A stretch of 64,000 nt of DNA from Mauremys mutica (lineage: Eukaryota; Chordata; Testudines; Geoemydidae): the NCBI RefSeq assembly GCF_020497125.1, contig NC_059072.1:70315697-70379696 (forward strand). The letters run 5' to 3'. Of this stretch, positions 52,400 to 63,279 are shown in pieces; within the stretch, counting starts at the first letter, position 1; every line of letters starts with the position of its first letter. The notes beneath the pieces were generated by a model. The model was not told the origin of the DNA, searched no databases, and saw only the letters and a list, made by a program, of their open reading frames with translations. The translations under genes and the position numbers were made by a program.

Positions 52400-55285
52400 C
52401 TAGTGGGGGTTGTGTGTATATTTAACTGAAGGAGGAATTTGGCCTCTTGGATTCTATCATGGCTGCTCTTTTATCAACATTTCTATTTGAATTTTTGCAG
52501 CAGCAGCAGAAGGAAGAGGAGTGCAAGTCCTCAAAATAGCAGAGGAGAAAAGGTAGTCAAAGCTCTCCCCAAGCAGCAGTAGCTTAAGTGACTAATATCA
52601 ATATGGCTGATAAGGCAAAGGCGCATTGACCTTGGGAAGCATTACAAGAGTAATCGTTACTTAATGTAAAGATGCCTGTGCTTGAATAATAGCTCAAAGT
52701 CTTTGTTGAAGTAACTCCTTTGACTGAAGGGCATTTACTGCAGGGATGAATTTGTCCCATTGTCTGCCATGTGTTAGGCACAAACAGGTATTTTTGGATA
52801 TACATGTTTGCTTCTACCACTGGTTTTATCACAAATGTCTTTATTATGGTCAATGAAAAGAAAACAAGTGTCCATTTATAAGTGAATTTCCTCATGTCCC
52901 ACTTACTGTAACAGCCTAAGGTATTCATGCTCTAGAGAATATACAGTACCTCCTTATAGCTTTTTCTTCAGGCCACCAGAGCCCTACCCAGCTGGTAGGA
53001 GCTGATGCTATGTTGTACCAGTAATTCTACCCCAGAAAAAAAACCACTTTGAATCAGCAATTAAAATTACCAAGTGAAACAATAGTTTGTTATTTACTTA
53101 TGTTAAGAATTATTTAAAGTGAAGTGACATTGGGCCAAATTCTGCTCCCACAAATTTAAAGTGGTGGAAATCTGTGGTAACATTTTAAAAGAAGAATTAA
53201 AAACATATGCAGTAAGTATAGTGGGTATGAAAGTAAAGGAGGAGAATGTAAAAACATGAGTGAGGTTGGCATTGAAAAAAATAAAAGTAGATATTGGGGG
53301 GGGATTGAAGAAGGGATGAGTAAGGTGACAGCAAATGAAGCTTCAACTGGTAAAATGAACAGAATAACTTAATAGAGGGGAAAAAGTCAAATTTAATAAG
53401 TCAAAATAATTTTTACTTCTAGACAAGAGGGTTCTATTACCCTGTAATATACATTTTTGTTCTGATAATATGGTAGAGGCATCAGAATATGCTAGCTCCC
53501 ATTTTCTTCAATTAAAGATCACATTTTACTAGCTTTATTTCATAATTGCATTCTTTACATTACACAGAGAGTACTGGATCAGGAATCCAAAGCACATCAC
53601 CTAATTCCTCTGTAGAGGCAGCATGTAATACTTTAACCTTGTCTTTGTCAATTTTCTGCTGTGTATGCCTCTAATTAGATTCAGAGCTCACATTAATATT
53701 GTGGCACCAAAAGTCTGGCAGTGACGTCAATATTTCTCAAACTTTCCTGTTGAAAACTACTCTGAATTCAGTCTTACATATTGATTTTAAAGATTGACAC
53801 ATGAGTTGTTGAGAAAATGAATGGAGTTTATCTGGGGTCATACTCTTAATCGGTGCATGTAATTGATATCTGGATTTTACAGCTCCTTCCCTATACTGCG
53901 AGGTATGCAGTGTGACTTTGTATTGCCTAAGTATTATTGCAATTCAGGAAGCTAGAGCTGGCTCTAAGCTTATGTCTGATTTACTAAGCATACTGGAAAG
54001 GTTTTGCAGGCAGGAGGGTACTATTAGGGCTCTGCCTGCCTGATCAGCACTGGGAAGAACAAATCTACTCACACAAGGGTTCCCGAGGAGGTAACTGAAT
54101 TCCAGGTGGGGTTGAAAGACAAGAGAGCTTACTTGTTCCTCAGTGTCACTCTTGGTTGGTCTGGCAATGGTCACAGACCAACCAAGGCATGTCTCATGTT
54201 CTAGCCAGAGTCCCCTCTTCTTCCTGGTGCTGCCTAGCATTCTCCAGACAATTTATGGCTATGCTGTGTATGTATGTTCTAGGAGGAAAGGGATTCCCTG
54301 CACCCACTCCTCCTTTGGCATGCCATACAGGAAAGCCATGATTTGGTCCTGAAATGTATGAACTATCACCAATTCAGCCTGCCTTTTGGAGATTTCATCG
54401 ACATAGCACCCAGTAGTATGGGTTTTCAATTTCATTCTACTGTTATGAAAGACCACAAAGTCCAGCTCCCTGCTCACCACTTCCTGGTTATAAGAGTCAG
54501 TCATTTGATGGAGTCCATAGGCCCCACTATGAGAACAATGGTCAAAGCCTCCAAGCCTTGGTGCCCCAAGTTAAGCTCCTAAGTGCACATTTAGGCACCC
54601 AAATAAAAGTGACCTGATTGTCAGAGGCAGTGAACACCCCAAAATCCCACTTAATGCCATGGGAGCAGCTGGTGCTCAGCAACTGTGAAGATCAGCCTTG
54701 CTTTTATTGATGTTCTTAAATATGGAGTTAGGAGCCTGACTTCAGGGTTTGGAAATTTTGGCCCATAGCAGTAATTATACTTGTTCATGCTCTGGATCTG
54801 AAATCCCTCATGTTGGCCATTCTGGACAACCAGAACTGCCGTAGTTGTCAAGGAGTGAAAACGGACATTTTTCTTTTCCTTGTAATCAGTACCTCTTTCA
54901 CAACTCCGGTGTGATAACACTAGATGGAGATTAATGTCTTGCCCAGTCCAGGAAATGAATATGACCATACTTCAGAGTCAATATATTCAACAAACTGATT
55001 TCAGGAGACTCTTTACAAGCATGCAGGGGACAGCTCATTGAGAAATCCAGACAACAACACTGGGAGGTTACTTTCTATTACAAATAGCACTAGAGTTACT
55101 ACACTGGTCAACATTGGAATGGGGCATTTAACTTCATTCTAATAGTATCTGTTATACTTAATGCCTTTCAAAAGATAAGTGTCATGTGTTAACAGTGGCA
55201 ACAAGATTTTTACTAGATTTTTTAAATCAATGGTCTATATTAAAAGCTACAGTAAATCAGTCTACATAAGTCAGACTCTCTGGTC
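52400..55285. other. No recognised feature
   Basis: Mixed AT-rich DNA. G run at 53294-53302. No element ends, no coding motif. Several 60-117-codon frames exist on both strands without recognisable domains. Confidence 0.4.
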
Positions 55286-55289
55286 TGGC

Positions 55290-55485
55290 CAAACTGTGCT
55301 CAGTGAGCCAAGGGATGTACTGGCCACCACTTCCAGCAGCTGCCATTGGCCTGGAGCAGCGAACCATGGCCAGTGGAAGCTGCGATTAGCCGAACCTGCA
55401 GACGCGGCAGGTAAACAAACCAGCCTGACCCGCCTGGGGCTTTCCCTACACAAGTGGCGTCCTAAGTTTGGGAAACATTGCCTTA
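55290..55485 (-). mobile_element. hAT fragment with one clear end
   Basis: The right end, read in reverse, is CAATGTTTCCCAAACTTAGG, a hAT-type terminus. It is followed by GACGCCACTTGTGTAGGG and the body text GGTTTGTTTACCTGCCGCG... CCACTGGCCATGGTTCGC TGCTCCAGGCCAATGGC. Similar text (CCGGGAACAGGGAACTGCGG, CCAATGGGAGCTGCTGG) is in the hAT at 10531-11401. The left end is not clear. Confidence 0.6.
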
Positions 55486-55805
55486 AGACATTCTGGATCA
55501 ATGCAGAGAGAGAGTCACAAAGAGCTTTGTGAGTCAACAGCATTTGCTTATAACAGGTTTCTTTTAATTCTGTTGCAGCACAAGACAGAATGAGAACTGC
55601 AGATATATTAACTACAGCCAGTGATGATCTGGAAGAGTCAGAAAATAATTGTGATGGAGCAAAGGAAAAAGCAATCATTTCTCTCTCTGTGACCTCAAGC
55701 ACCGCAACTATTGAACTGTGAGCCATGAAACAGAAGCATGAGTTCATCACCAATATCATTCTTATACGTACCTGGGTCTGCTTATGTTGTAGCAGTCACC
55801 ATTAG

Positions 55806-55870
55806 CAACCTCTGTAGTCAAGGCTGTATATCAACCTCTGTAGTCAACCTCTGTAGTCAAGGCTGTATAT
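55806..55870 (+). repeat. Tandem repeat of a 26-bp unit with a partial copy
   Basis: CAACCTCTGTAGTCAAGGCT... (55806-55831, ending GTATAT), a 13-bp partial copy (55832-55844), then an exact full copy (55845-55870). Identical units mean a recent duplication by slippage or unequal exchange. Confidence 0.95.
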
Positions 55871-55884
55871 CAGTTAAGATGGAG

Positions 55885-55889
<5 letters not shown>

Positions 55890-55954
<65 letters not shown>

Positions 55955-55955
55955 C
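55890..55955. repeat. (TA)n microsatellite
   Basis: About 31 TA units with one interruption (TATTATA near 55916). Likely polymorphic in length and able to extrude as a cruciform. Confidence 0.97.
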
Positions 55956-56189
55956 CACTCCACCGGGTGCGGCTTACACCTGCCCTCTTCTCTCTCCCTG
56001 GTGCTTGCTATCACCAATATTAGAAGCCATTTCTTCCCTCTCTTCACATAGGTTGGGTCCTGAGTCCTTTTCATTGTGCCTTGAGAGCATTAATACAACT
56101 AACTGGCAAGGAGCATAAAGGCCAGTGCAAAAGAGACAAACAAAATACATCAACACAAATTCCAGCAAAGGGACAACACACCCAAAGTA

Positions 56190-57060
56190 ACTGTATAACA
56201 AAGGAGGACTTTATTGAGAACAGGAAAATAGGAACTGGGGAAGGAAAGAGTTAGAGTTAAATAATAAAATACAATCCCCCATCTCCCCAACACTCCCAGT
56301 TCATCCTAACCCTGAGCTCCATCCCTGGCACCTTCTCAAGCAGATGATATGATGAGTGTGAGTCCTGAGATAGAGTGTTGCAGCACTGTAGTATCAGCTC
56401 CCCTATTTTCCCTGTAGGGATCTGTTCTGCCCCCTACAAGGATCAATGACTCCCTAGTCTGGAATCCTGTGGAGGTCTTGGTTGGCTCTTGGTAACTGGG
56501 GTTATGTTGGATCTCTCTTCACAGGGTACCAGAAGCTCTGAGCTTGAGTCTCCTCAACTGGGACTAGCCAGCTCAGCCTTCAGGTTGGTTAATAAGGCCA
56601 TCTGAGCTGCAGCAGAATCACCTGATTGACCAGCCCACCTGACTGGCTTCAAGGAGCCAGCAGATCTACATTTAAGCTCAGCAGCAGGTCATCAGCTACT
56701 CAGTATTTATACCAATGGGCAGTGTGTAATGGAGGTGGGGGGAGGTTTAGTCTCTCAAACCTCTTGCTTCCAGGAACGGGGGCGGGGCAGTGTAGATTTG
56801 GCACCCCCAGAAAAACTCCTTCCGCCACAGCCCTGGGGCTTGAGGAGCTCTCACTCCCTGACATGGCCTGTGGAAGGGGCACAGAACTTCTCTGGTCTCA
56901 GGGCTGTGGGAGAGATGAGAGGGCAGAGCTGCAGGCAGAACAGGAGCCAGGCTGTAGGCAGAAGGGGCTCCAGGCTCTAGCCAGGCTGAGAGCTCTGCCA
57001 CTCTCAGGGCCTCCCACCCATGCCCTGACTAAGCTCTCAGCCCCCACCTTTTATATGTAT
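56190..57060 (-). mobile_element. Possible antisense LTR-type repeat
   Basis: GGAGGACTTTATTGAGAACAG contains the reverse complement of a polyadenylation signal (TTTATT), and the next 800 bp are C-rich with short repeats. The architecture would fit an LTR on the minus strand. I could not place TG/CA ends. Frames at 56626-57105 show no domain. Confidence 0.3.
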
Positions 57061-57269
57061 TTTTCTGAAGAGTACCCCCAGGTAAAGGCCATTAGTTCAT
57101 GCTGAGTAAAGGAGCCATGAGGTATGGAAAACAAGGCTCCATGCTGGTTCCTCCCTACTGGCGGTTGCTAGCTATTATGCAAATTATGCAACCTCTGATA
57201 TGAATGAATAACCCATTGAATTTGGGCCACACCTGGTCTGAGGTATCAGCCTCTTTCCTTTGTCTGAAG

Positions 57270-57440
57270 ACAACCTGTTTATCAAAACCCCTTGACGTGC
57301 CTAGTTTAAACACGTTTTAGTCATAGACTTTAAAGCAGAATATTAGTGAGTATCCATAATTTTACATATAGCATTGTTACACATATTTTGCAACGATATT
57401 ATTGACCAGTGTGATATTAGTTTTCAAATGATACCTCACA
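57270..57440 (-). mobile_element. Antisense fragment of the 1.1-kb LTR family
   Basis: Reverse-complement reading gives ...GCCTTGTGAGGTATCATTTG AAAACTAATATCAC..., close to 29066-29093 of the LTR at 28990-30102 (GCCTTGTGAGGTAGGATTTG). It runs straight into the inverted repeat at 57440. Confidence 0.6.
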
Positions 57441-57794
57441 AGGCATATTTTATTTAAAAATATTATTGCAGTATGTGTAGGGTGTTAATACAGGAATGCC
57501 TAGGGTCATGGTAACTTATAGCTATGGGCAGTTATTAGTTTTCAAATGATACCTCACAAGCCTCTGAGGAAAAAGCAAGACAGGACTACTTATGTAATCT
57601 TATTTGCTGAAGAACTCCCAGTGCAGGCAGGGAACTGTGCAGCCTGGAAAACCCCCAGTCAGTTATGCTGTTTATAGCATCTGAGGAAAAAGCAAGGCAG
57701 GACTGTTTATGTAATGTTGTTACCGTGACCCTAGGCATTCCTGTATTAACACCCTACACATACTGCAATAATATTTTTAAATAAAATATGCCTT
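57416..57794. repeat. Inverted repeat, 76-bp arms, with nested direct repeats
   Basis: 57440-57515 and 57719-57794 are inverted copies differing at one base (75/76). The 203-bp spacer holds a 27-bp exact direct repeat of the sequence leading into the left arm (57416-57442 = 57534-57560). It also has a second direct repeat starting TCTGAGGAAAAAGCAAG (57563 and 57680). The pattern points to a recent complex event, such as template switching, in old LTR sequence. Confidence 0.95.
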
Positions 57795-58496
57795 GTGCCA
57801 GTCAGGAGGAAGAGAGATGAGGGTCTCCATCCAAGAGAGGTGGCAGCTGAGGATCTGGAAGCCTACCGTGGTTACCCTTGCTGAACTACGGGAGGGAAAT
57901 ACAGGTGCAGTTGCCCTGAAGTGTGACACAAAAGAGTTTTAGAAGAGCAGGATGAGGAGCTTGCTGGACTGTTAATGTTATTTTCTTTAAGTCTTGGAAC
58001 CCTGGGGAAGTTCCAGAACACTGAAAGAAAGCTAATGTTGTGCCAAATTTAAACCGGGTAAACAGGATGAGCCAAGTAATTATAGACCTTTCAGCTTGAC
58101 ATTCATCCCAGGCAAGATAATAGAGTGTCTGATGCAGAACTCGATTAATAAAGAATTAAAGTAGGGTAATATAATTAATTCCAATAAACATGAGTATATG
58201 GAAAATAGATCCTGTCAAAATACCTTAATATTTTTTGATGAGATTACAAGTTTGGTTGATAAAGTAATAGTGTTGATGTACTATACTTAGACTTTGGTAG
58301 GCATTTGACTTGGTACTGCCTGACATTTTGATTAAAAAAAACAGAATGACATAAAATTAATATGGTACACATTATATGGATTAAAAGCTGGCTGATAGGT
58401 CTCAGAATGTAATTGTAAATAGCCATTCACTGATGATTCCCTTTGTTTCTAATAGGGCCCTGTGGGGATCTGTTCTTGGTCCTATGCTATTTAACT

Positions 58497-60076
58497 AGAC
58501 TTCAGCAAGGCTTTTGCCACAGACCCACGTGACATTCTGATAAGTAAGCTGGAGAAATGCAGGCTTGGCGGAACTACCATTAAGTGGATACATAATTGGT
58601 TAAACAACCACAAACAATGAGTAACTATTAATGGAATGGTGTTGGATTGGAGGGAGATCTCAAGTGGAGTTCCACAGGTATCTGTTCTGGGTCCAGCGTT
58701 GTTTAACATCTTTATTAATGACCTGGATGTAGGAATAGAGTGCATACTGTTCAAAGCTAAGGGGGATTGCAGAGGATAGAGCTAAAATTCAGAGGGATCT
58801 TGATAAATTGGAGAACTAGGCTATAGACAACTAAATGAAATTTAACAAAGACAAATGTAAGATGCTACACTTAGGGAAGAAAAAACAAATACAAAATACA
58901 GAATGGGGGCTCACTGGCTTGGCAGCAGCATTGCTGAGAAGGATCTGGGAGTTGTAGTGGATCACAACCGCAACATGAGTCAGCAATGTAATGCTGTTGC
59001 AAAAAAAGCAAATGCAATTTTAGGTTGCAATAACAGAAACATAGCATGCAAGTCGTGGGAGGCAATACTGGTGCTCTTCTCGGTGCTGGTTAGGCCTCAG
59101 CTGGAGTACTGTACCAATTTTGGTCACCGATGTGTAGAAAGGATGTAGAGAAACCGGAAAAGGTCCAGAGGTGAGCAACAAAGATGATCAAAGGGATGGA
59201 ATGCAAGCCATCTGAGGAAATACTGAAGGAACTGGATATGTTTAGTTTGGAAAAGAGGAGATTAAGGGGAGAAGGGGCAGGATAGTGATCTTCAGATACT
59301 TGAAAGGCTGCCATAAAAAAGATGAAGAAAAGTTGTTCTCTCTTGCCGTAGAGGGTAGAACAAGCAGGAATGGGATCAAACTACAGTATGATTAAATCTG
59401 AGGGTAAACTTCCTAACTGTAGAAACAGCAGGACAATGGAACAGACTGTCTAGGAGGTTGTGGAAGCTCCTTCACTGGATGTTTTCAAAAGGAGGCTGGA
59501 TATCCATCTGTTTTGAATGGTTTAGACACAAAAAATCTTGCATCTTGGCAGGGGATTAGACTGGACCAGGGGTTCTTAACCTTTTTCTTTCGAAAGCCCC
59601 CCACCCCAACATACTATAAAAACTCCACAGCCCAGCGAGGAAGGCTCCGGGCTTCAGCTGGGTGAATGTGGGAGCTCGAGGGTTCTACCCCTTGGGGTGG
59701 GGGTGGCTCAGGGCTTTAGCCCCATGGGTCGGCTTCTGCTGGGGTTCAAGGTGCCAGGATTCGGGGCTTCAGTCCCATGGGGTGTCTTCTGCCAGGGCAC
59801 CAGGGCTTGGGGTTCAAGCTCCTTAGGGCTGGGGGGCTCCAGGCTTCAGCATGCCGGGGCACCTGAGCTCAGAGCTTCTGCCCCAGAGGGTGGTAGGGCT
59901 CTGAGCTTTAGCCCCGCGTGGGCGGAGCAGGGGGCTCGGGGATTCCACCTCTCAGAGTGCCAAGGCTCAGGGATAAGAGCAGCCCTGCTTGGCGGACCCC
60001 CTGAAACAGGTCAGGCCCTGGTGGAGAGTCACTGGACTAGATTACACTTGTGGTCCCTTCTAACCCTTTGATTCTA
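58497..60076 (+). mobile_element. CR1 LINE 'B', inserted in CR1 'A', split by a hAT
   Basis: Starts inside ORF2 at GACTTCAGCAAGGCTTTTGC, well short of full length, and runs through GTTCCACAGGTATCTGTTCTGG (RT block), GCTGTTGCAAAAAAAGC and GAGGTTGTGGAAGCTCC. It ends CCTTTGATTCTA at 60076. TAAC on both sides (58492-58495 and 60075-60078) may be a 4-bp TSD. It is split by the hAT at 59567-60034. Confidence 0.9.
59567..60034. mobile_element. Non-autonomous hAT inserted in CR1 'B'
   Basis: Left CAGGGGTTCTTAACC and right GGTGGAGAGTCACTG are diverged inverted ends (9 of 14 match). Flanks GACTGGAC (59559-59566) and GACTAGAT (60035-60042) agree at 6 of 8, both fitting the CR1 3' UTR sequence at this point. 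The interior repeats GGGCTTCAGCC / GGGGTTCAAG units. No transposase. The 124-codon frame at 59697-60071 is composition-driven. Confidence 0.85.
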
Positions 60077-60124
60077 ACAGTTTTATTAATTAACTAGAAG
60101 AAAACATAAAATCTAAAAACTAGT

Positions 60125-60865
60125 TTGCAGATGACACAAAAATTGGGAAATGGTAAATATGAAGAGGATTCCATGAAGAGGTCACTGATATGGAGAGATC
60201 TGGATCTCTTAGTAAACTGGGCACAAGAAAACAATATGCATTTTAATATGCCTGAGTGTGTATATATATATGAAAAAAGAATGCAGGCCATATTTACAGG
60301 ATGGGTGACTCTCCTGGGAAGCAGTGACTGAAAAAGATTTGGAGATCATGGTGGATAATCAGCTGGACATGAGCTTTGAGTGTGATGCTGTGGCCAAAGG
60401 AGCTAATGCAGTGCTGGGATGCATAAATGGGCATCTCAAGTAGGAGTAAAGAGTTATTTTACCTTTTGATTGGGCACTGGTGTGATCACTGTTGGAATAC
60501 TGTATCTCATTCTGGTGTCAACAATTCAAGAAGGATGGTGATAAAGTGGGGATGGGGGTTCAGAGAAGAGCCACAAGAATTATTAAAGGGGTAGAAAACA
60601 TGCCTTATCGCGATAAGCTAAATAGATTGAGCTCCATGAGTCTAACCTTCTCTTTGTTAAGGGGTGACCTGATTACTGTCTATAAGTACCTACCTGGGGA
60701 ACAAATATTTATTAATGGGCTATTCAATTTAGCAGAGAAAGGTCTAACACGATCCAATGGCTGGGAGTTGAAGCTAGGCAATTTCACACTGGTAATGAGG
60801 CATACATTTTTAATTAACCACTCGAACGGTTTACCAAGAATCACTGTGGATTGTTTGTCATGAAT
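60125..60865 (+). pseudogene. CR1 'A' ORF2 C-terminal remnants
   Basis: The DNA GTTTGCAGATGACACAAAAA (60123-60142) encodes the CR1 motif FADDTK in one frame. The next recognisable coding, LTFSLLRGDLITVYKYL in 60492-60863, is in another, showing frameshifts. It belongs to the region after the RT catalytic box. Non-functional. Confidence 0.85.
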
Positions 60866-60968
60866 TGTTCCATTCTATGCATCCGAAGAAGTGAGCTGTA
60901 GCTCACGAAAGCTCATGCTAAAATAAATTTGTTAGTCTTTAAGGTGCCACAAGTACTCCTGTTCTTTT
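60854..60968 (+). mobile_element. Penelope-like (putative) 3' fragment with exact 9-bp TSD
   Basis: TGTGGATTG stands at both sides (60845-60853 and 60969-60977). The 115-bp insert carries the same 3' module as the 6677-6952 insert, with a hammerhead-like hairpin at 60879-60918, and ends ACTCCTGTTCTTTTT. It is much more 5'-truncated than the other copy. Variable TSD length (4 versus 9 bp) and 5' truncation fit target-primed reverse transcription. Confidence 0.85.
60879..60918 (+). ncRNA. Hammerhead-like ribozyme fold, second copy
   Basis: Base for base the same as 6862-6901: GCAT/ATGC outer stem (60879-60882, 60915-60918), CCGAAGA core (60883-60889), GTGAGC-TGTA-GCTCAC stem II (60891-60906), GAAA (60907-60910). 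Identity between two independently inserted copies shows the hairpin belonged to the mobile source. Confidence 0.45.
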
Positions 60969-61099
60969 TGTGGATTGGATATTTTTCTAAAAGATCTGCT
61001 CTAGGAATTATTTTGGGGAAGTTCTATGGTCTGCGTTATGCAGGAGGTCAGACTAAATGATCACACTGGTCCCTTCTGACCTTGGAATCTATGAGTTTA

Positions 61100-62178
61100 T
61101 AGCATGGCTCCACATGTTGCCCTAAGTATATTATTACCACAGACACCTCTATACATCTTCCCATGCAAAATTTTTTATAAGAAAGCTTCTCACACACAGG
61201 AACTCAGATTCTTTAAAATCATTTTCCCTTTTTTACTTTGTCTTCCTTTCCCACCTCACCCTGTCTTATGCATCTGTGTCTATGACAACCATCTCTAGTA
61301 ACAGTAAAGCTATGAACTTCCTTCCCAGTTAGTCTCTGCTAGTACCAGCCACAAATCTAGTTAAGAGAATTGCTTTAATGGTGGAGCTGGGAACTGACTC
61401 ACCACATTATCTTTTCCATTACTCTTTGGATCAGATGGACAATCATGCTAAAATGTGCCCATCTTCTGGCACCTGGAAATTCCTGATAATATTGTGAACG
61501 CACCAAAGATACTGCTGGGCTCAGTAGTCCAGGGTGGGGGAAAGCAATTCCTTGACTGTCAAATTTTTAATATTTTCTGACACTTCCTTGTATACACATT
61601 TGCTCCCTACTGGTAATGTTTAACACCACAGTGCATCTGTCTGAATACTTTGGACCTTAACTTACTCATGATGTTAAAGAGTTCTACTGAATTTTAAAGG
61701 GTGACCACAGGTGAACACAAAATGGGATTAAGTCAGAATCCCAAATGGTTCATTGAAGATTTAGAGAGCGGTAATTAAGTTTTTCTTTTAAATGCCATGT
61801 AGCTGTACACTTCCTGGTTTCACCCATAACCAGAAGCTAAAGAACTGGAATACCACAAAAAACTCTGTTGTAGTGGTATTTCCAATGCAGTCAAACCAGG
61901 AGCTTCTGGAATTCTCACATCTCTTCCAGAGATCCCCATCCCATCTACCAGATCAAACAGGTTCCAATACATGTTCAAAGTTTTGGATGCTTATATTGAC
62001 TGAAACAAACCATTCACTATGTATAAATTCACACAAGGGACAGCCCTTTCAGTTTAACTCTTACTCTGAAACAGGTAACAGCTTTGATGTCAAACAATAG
62101 GAAAACATTTTTTTAAAGTCTTAAAGGGGTCTACCATATTAGCCTTTTTGTTGTTTTACTGCACCTAAGCCCCTATGT
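61100..62178. other. No recognised feature
   Basis: AT-rich. No element ends or coding signals that I can support. The 102-codon frame at 61792-62100 has no motif. Confidence 0.4.
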
Positions 62179-62385
62179 CAGGGGTCAGCAACCTTTCAGA
62201 AGTGGTGTGCCAAGTCTTCATTTATTCACTCTAATTTAAGGTTTTGCGTGCCGGTAATACATTTTAACGTTTTTAGAAGGTCTCTCTCTATAAGTCTATA
62301 AACTATTGTTGAATGTAAAGTAAACAAGTTTTTAAAAATGTTTAAAGAAACTTCATTTAAAATTAAATTAAAATGCAGATCTTAT
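62179..62385. mobile_element. hAT, same family as 51987-52297, inverted and truncated
   Basis: Starts CAGGGGTCAGCAACCTTTC and runs CCAAGTCTTCATTTATTCAC TCTAATTTAA...AACTTCATTTAAAATTAAATTAAAATGCAG. This is the reverse complement of the 51987-52297 body. The other end is missing; the sequence passes into the next element at about 62386. Confidence 0.85.
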
Positions 62386-62392
62386 TAGTTTA

Positions 62393-62790
62393 GTGCAGTT
62401 GTTCTTAACCTGGGGTGCATGCACCCCTGGGGACACGGTTGGTGCAAGAATATTTTGCGCTCTAGGTGAAACTTCCACCTTGCACGCCCCCCTGCGCCCC
62501 CCGCACATTGGTTCATTGAGGGGCAAATCCCAACGAGACTTTATAGACCCCAGGGGCCAGCCTGCCCAGGTGCCAGCCATGCCCAGGAGCTGCTCCCCAG
62601 ACCAGGTTCCCCACCCCCTGAACTCCTCTGGAGGGTGGACAGCCCCCCCCCCCGCGAGCCCTCCCCACCCCACCCAGGTGGCCTCTGCCCCGAGTCCACT
62701 CACTGGCTTTGTCGGGCTTGAGCCACTGCAGCAGCTTGGCAGGGAGAAGCCGCCTTCCAGGGGCACCAGAGAACCAGAGCATCCCACTCT
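62393..62790. mobile_element. GC-rich hAT-like segment
   Basis: Begins AGTTGTTCTTAACCTGGGG, a hAT-type end. It is followed by CACCCCTGGGG and a long C-rich body with a run of C (62647-62655). No right terminus or TSD identified before the CR1 starts at about 62796. The 136-139-codon frames reflect composition. Confidence 0.5.
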
Positions 62791-62795
62791 ACTCT

Positions 62796-63275
62796 GTGAT
62801 TAGACTTCAAGTGGAGTATTGTGTCCAGTTCTAGATGCCACATTTCATGAAAGATGTGAACAAATTGGAGAAAGTTCAGAGAAGAGCAACAAAAATTTTC
62901 AAAGGTCTAGAAAACATGACCTATGAAGGAAGATTGAAAAAAAAATGGGTTTGTTTAATCTGGCGAAGAGAAGATTGAGAGAGCCCATGATAACAGTTTT
63001 CAAGTAAAAGGTTGTTACAAGGAGGAGGGAGGTAAATTGAGGATAGGACAAGAAGCAATGGGCTTAAATTGCATTGAAAAACTTCCTAACTGTCAGGGTG
63101 GTTAAGCACTGGAATAAATTGCCTAGGGCGGTTGTGGAATCTCCATCATTGGAGATTTTTAAGAGCAGGTTAGACAAACACCTCTCAGGGATGGTCTAGA
63201 TAATACTTAGTCCGGCCATGAGTGCAGGGGACTGGACTAGATGACCTCTCAAGGTCCCTTCCAGTCCTGTGATAT
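62796..63275 (+). mobile_element. CR1 LINE 3' part
   Basis: GTGATTAGACTTCAAGTGGAG... GAGTATTGTGTCCAGTTC, GAAAGTTCAGAGAAGAGCAA, GTCTAGAAAACATGACCTAT, GGATAGGACAAGAAGCAATG and GAATCTCCATCATTGGAG, then the 3' end GACTGGACTAGATGACCTC TCAAGGTCCCTTCCAGTCCTGTGAT. Same region as 22096-22662 and better preserved. 5'-truncated; only the last ORF2 codons and 3' UTR remain. Confidence 0.92.
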
Positions 63276-63279
63276 GTGA

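Larger units (their letters stand above)
57915..61095 (+). mobile_element. CR1 LINE 'A', 5'-truncated, three pieces
   Basis: Piece 1, 57915-58495: GGAGCTTGCTGGACTGTTAA...GAAAGCTAATGTTGTGCC... up to GGTCCTATGCTATTTAAC. Piece 2, 60078-60853: resumes with TTTTATTAATTAACTAGAAG and GTTTGCAGATGACACAAAAA, the next part of ORF2, and runs to the 3' UTR. Piece 3, 60978-61095: ATATTTTTCTAAAAGATCTG... CCTTGGAATCTATGAG, the 3' end. The gaps are a second CR1 and a Penelope-like fragment. Joined, the pieces give one CR1 in correct order. Confidence 0.92.

Noticed and set aside
55892..55954. Frame encoding alternating Ile-Tyr residues
   Set aside because: It is the translated (TA)n microsatellite.
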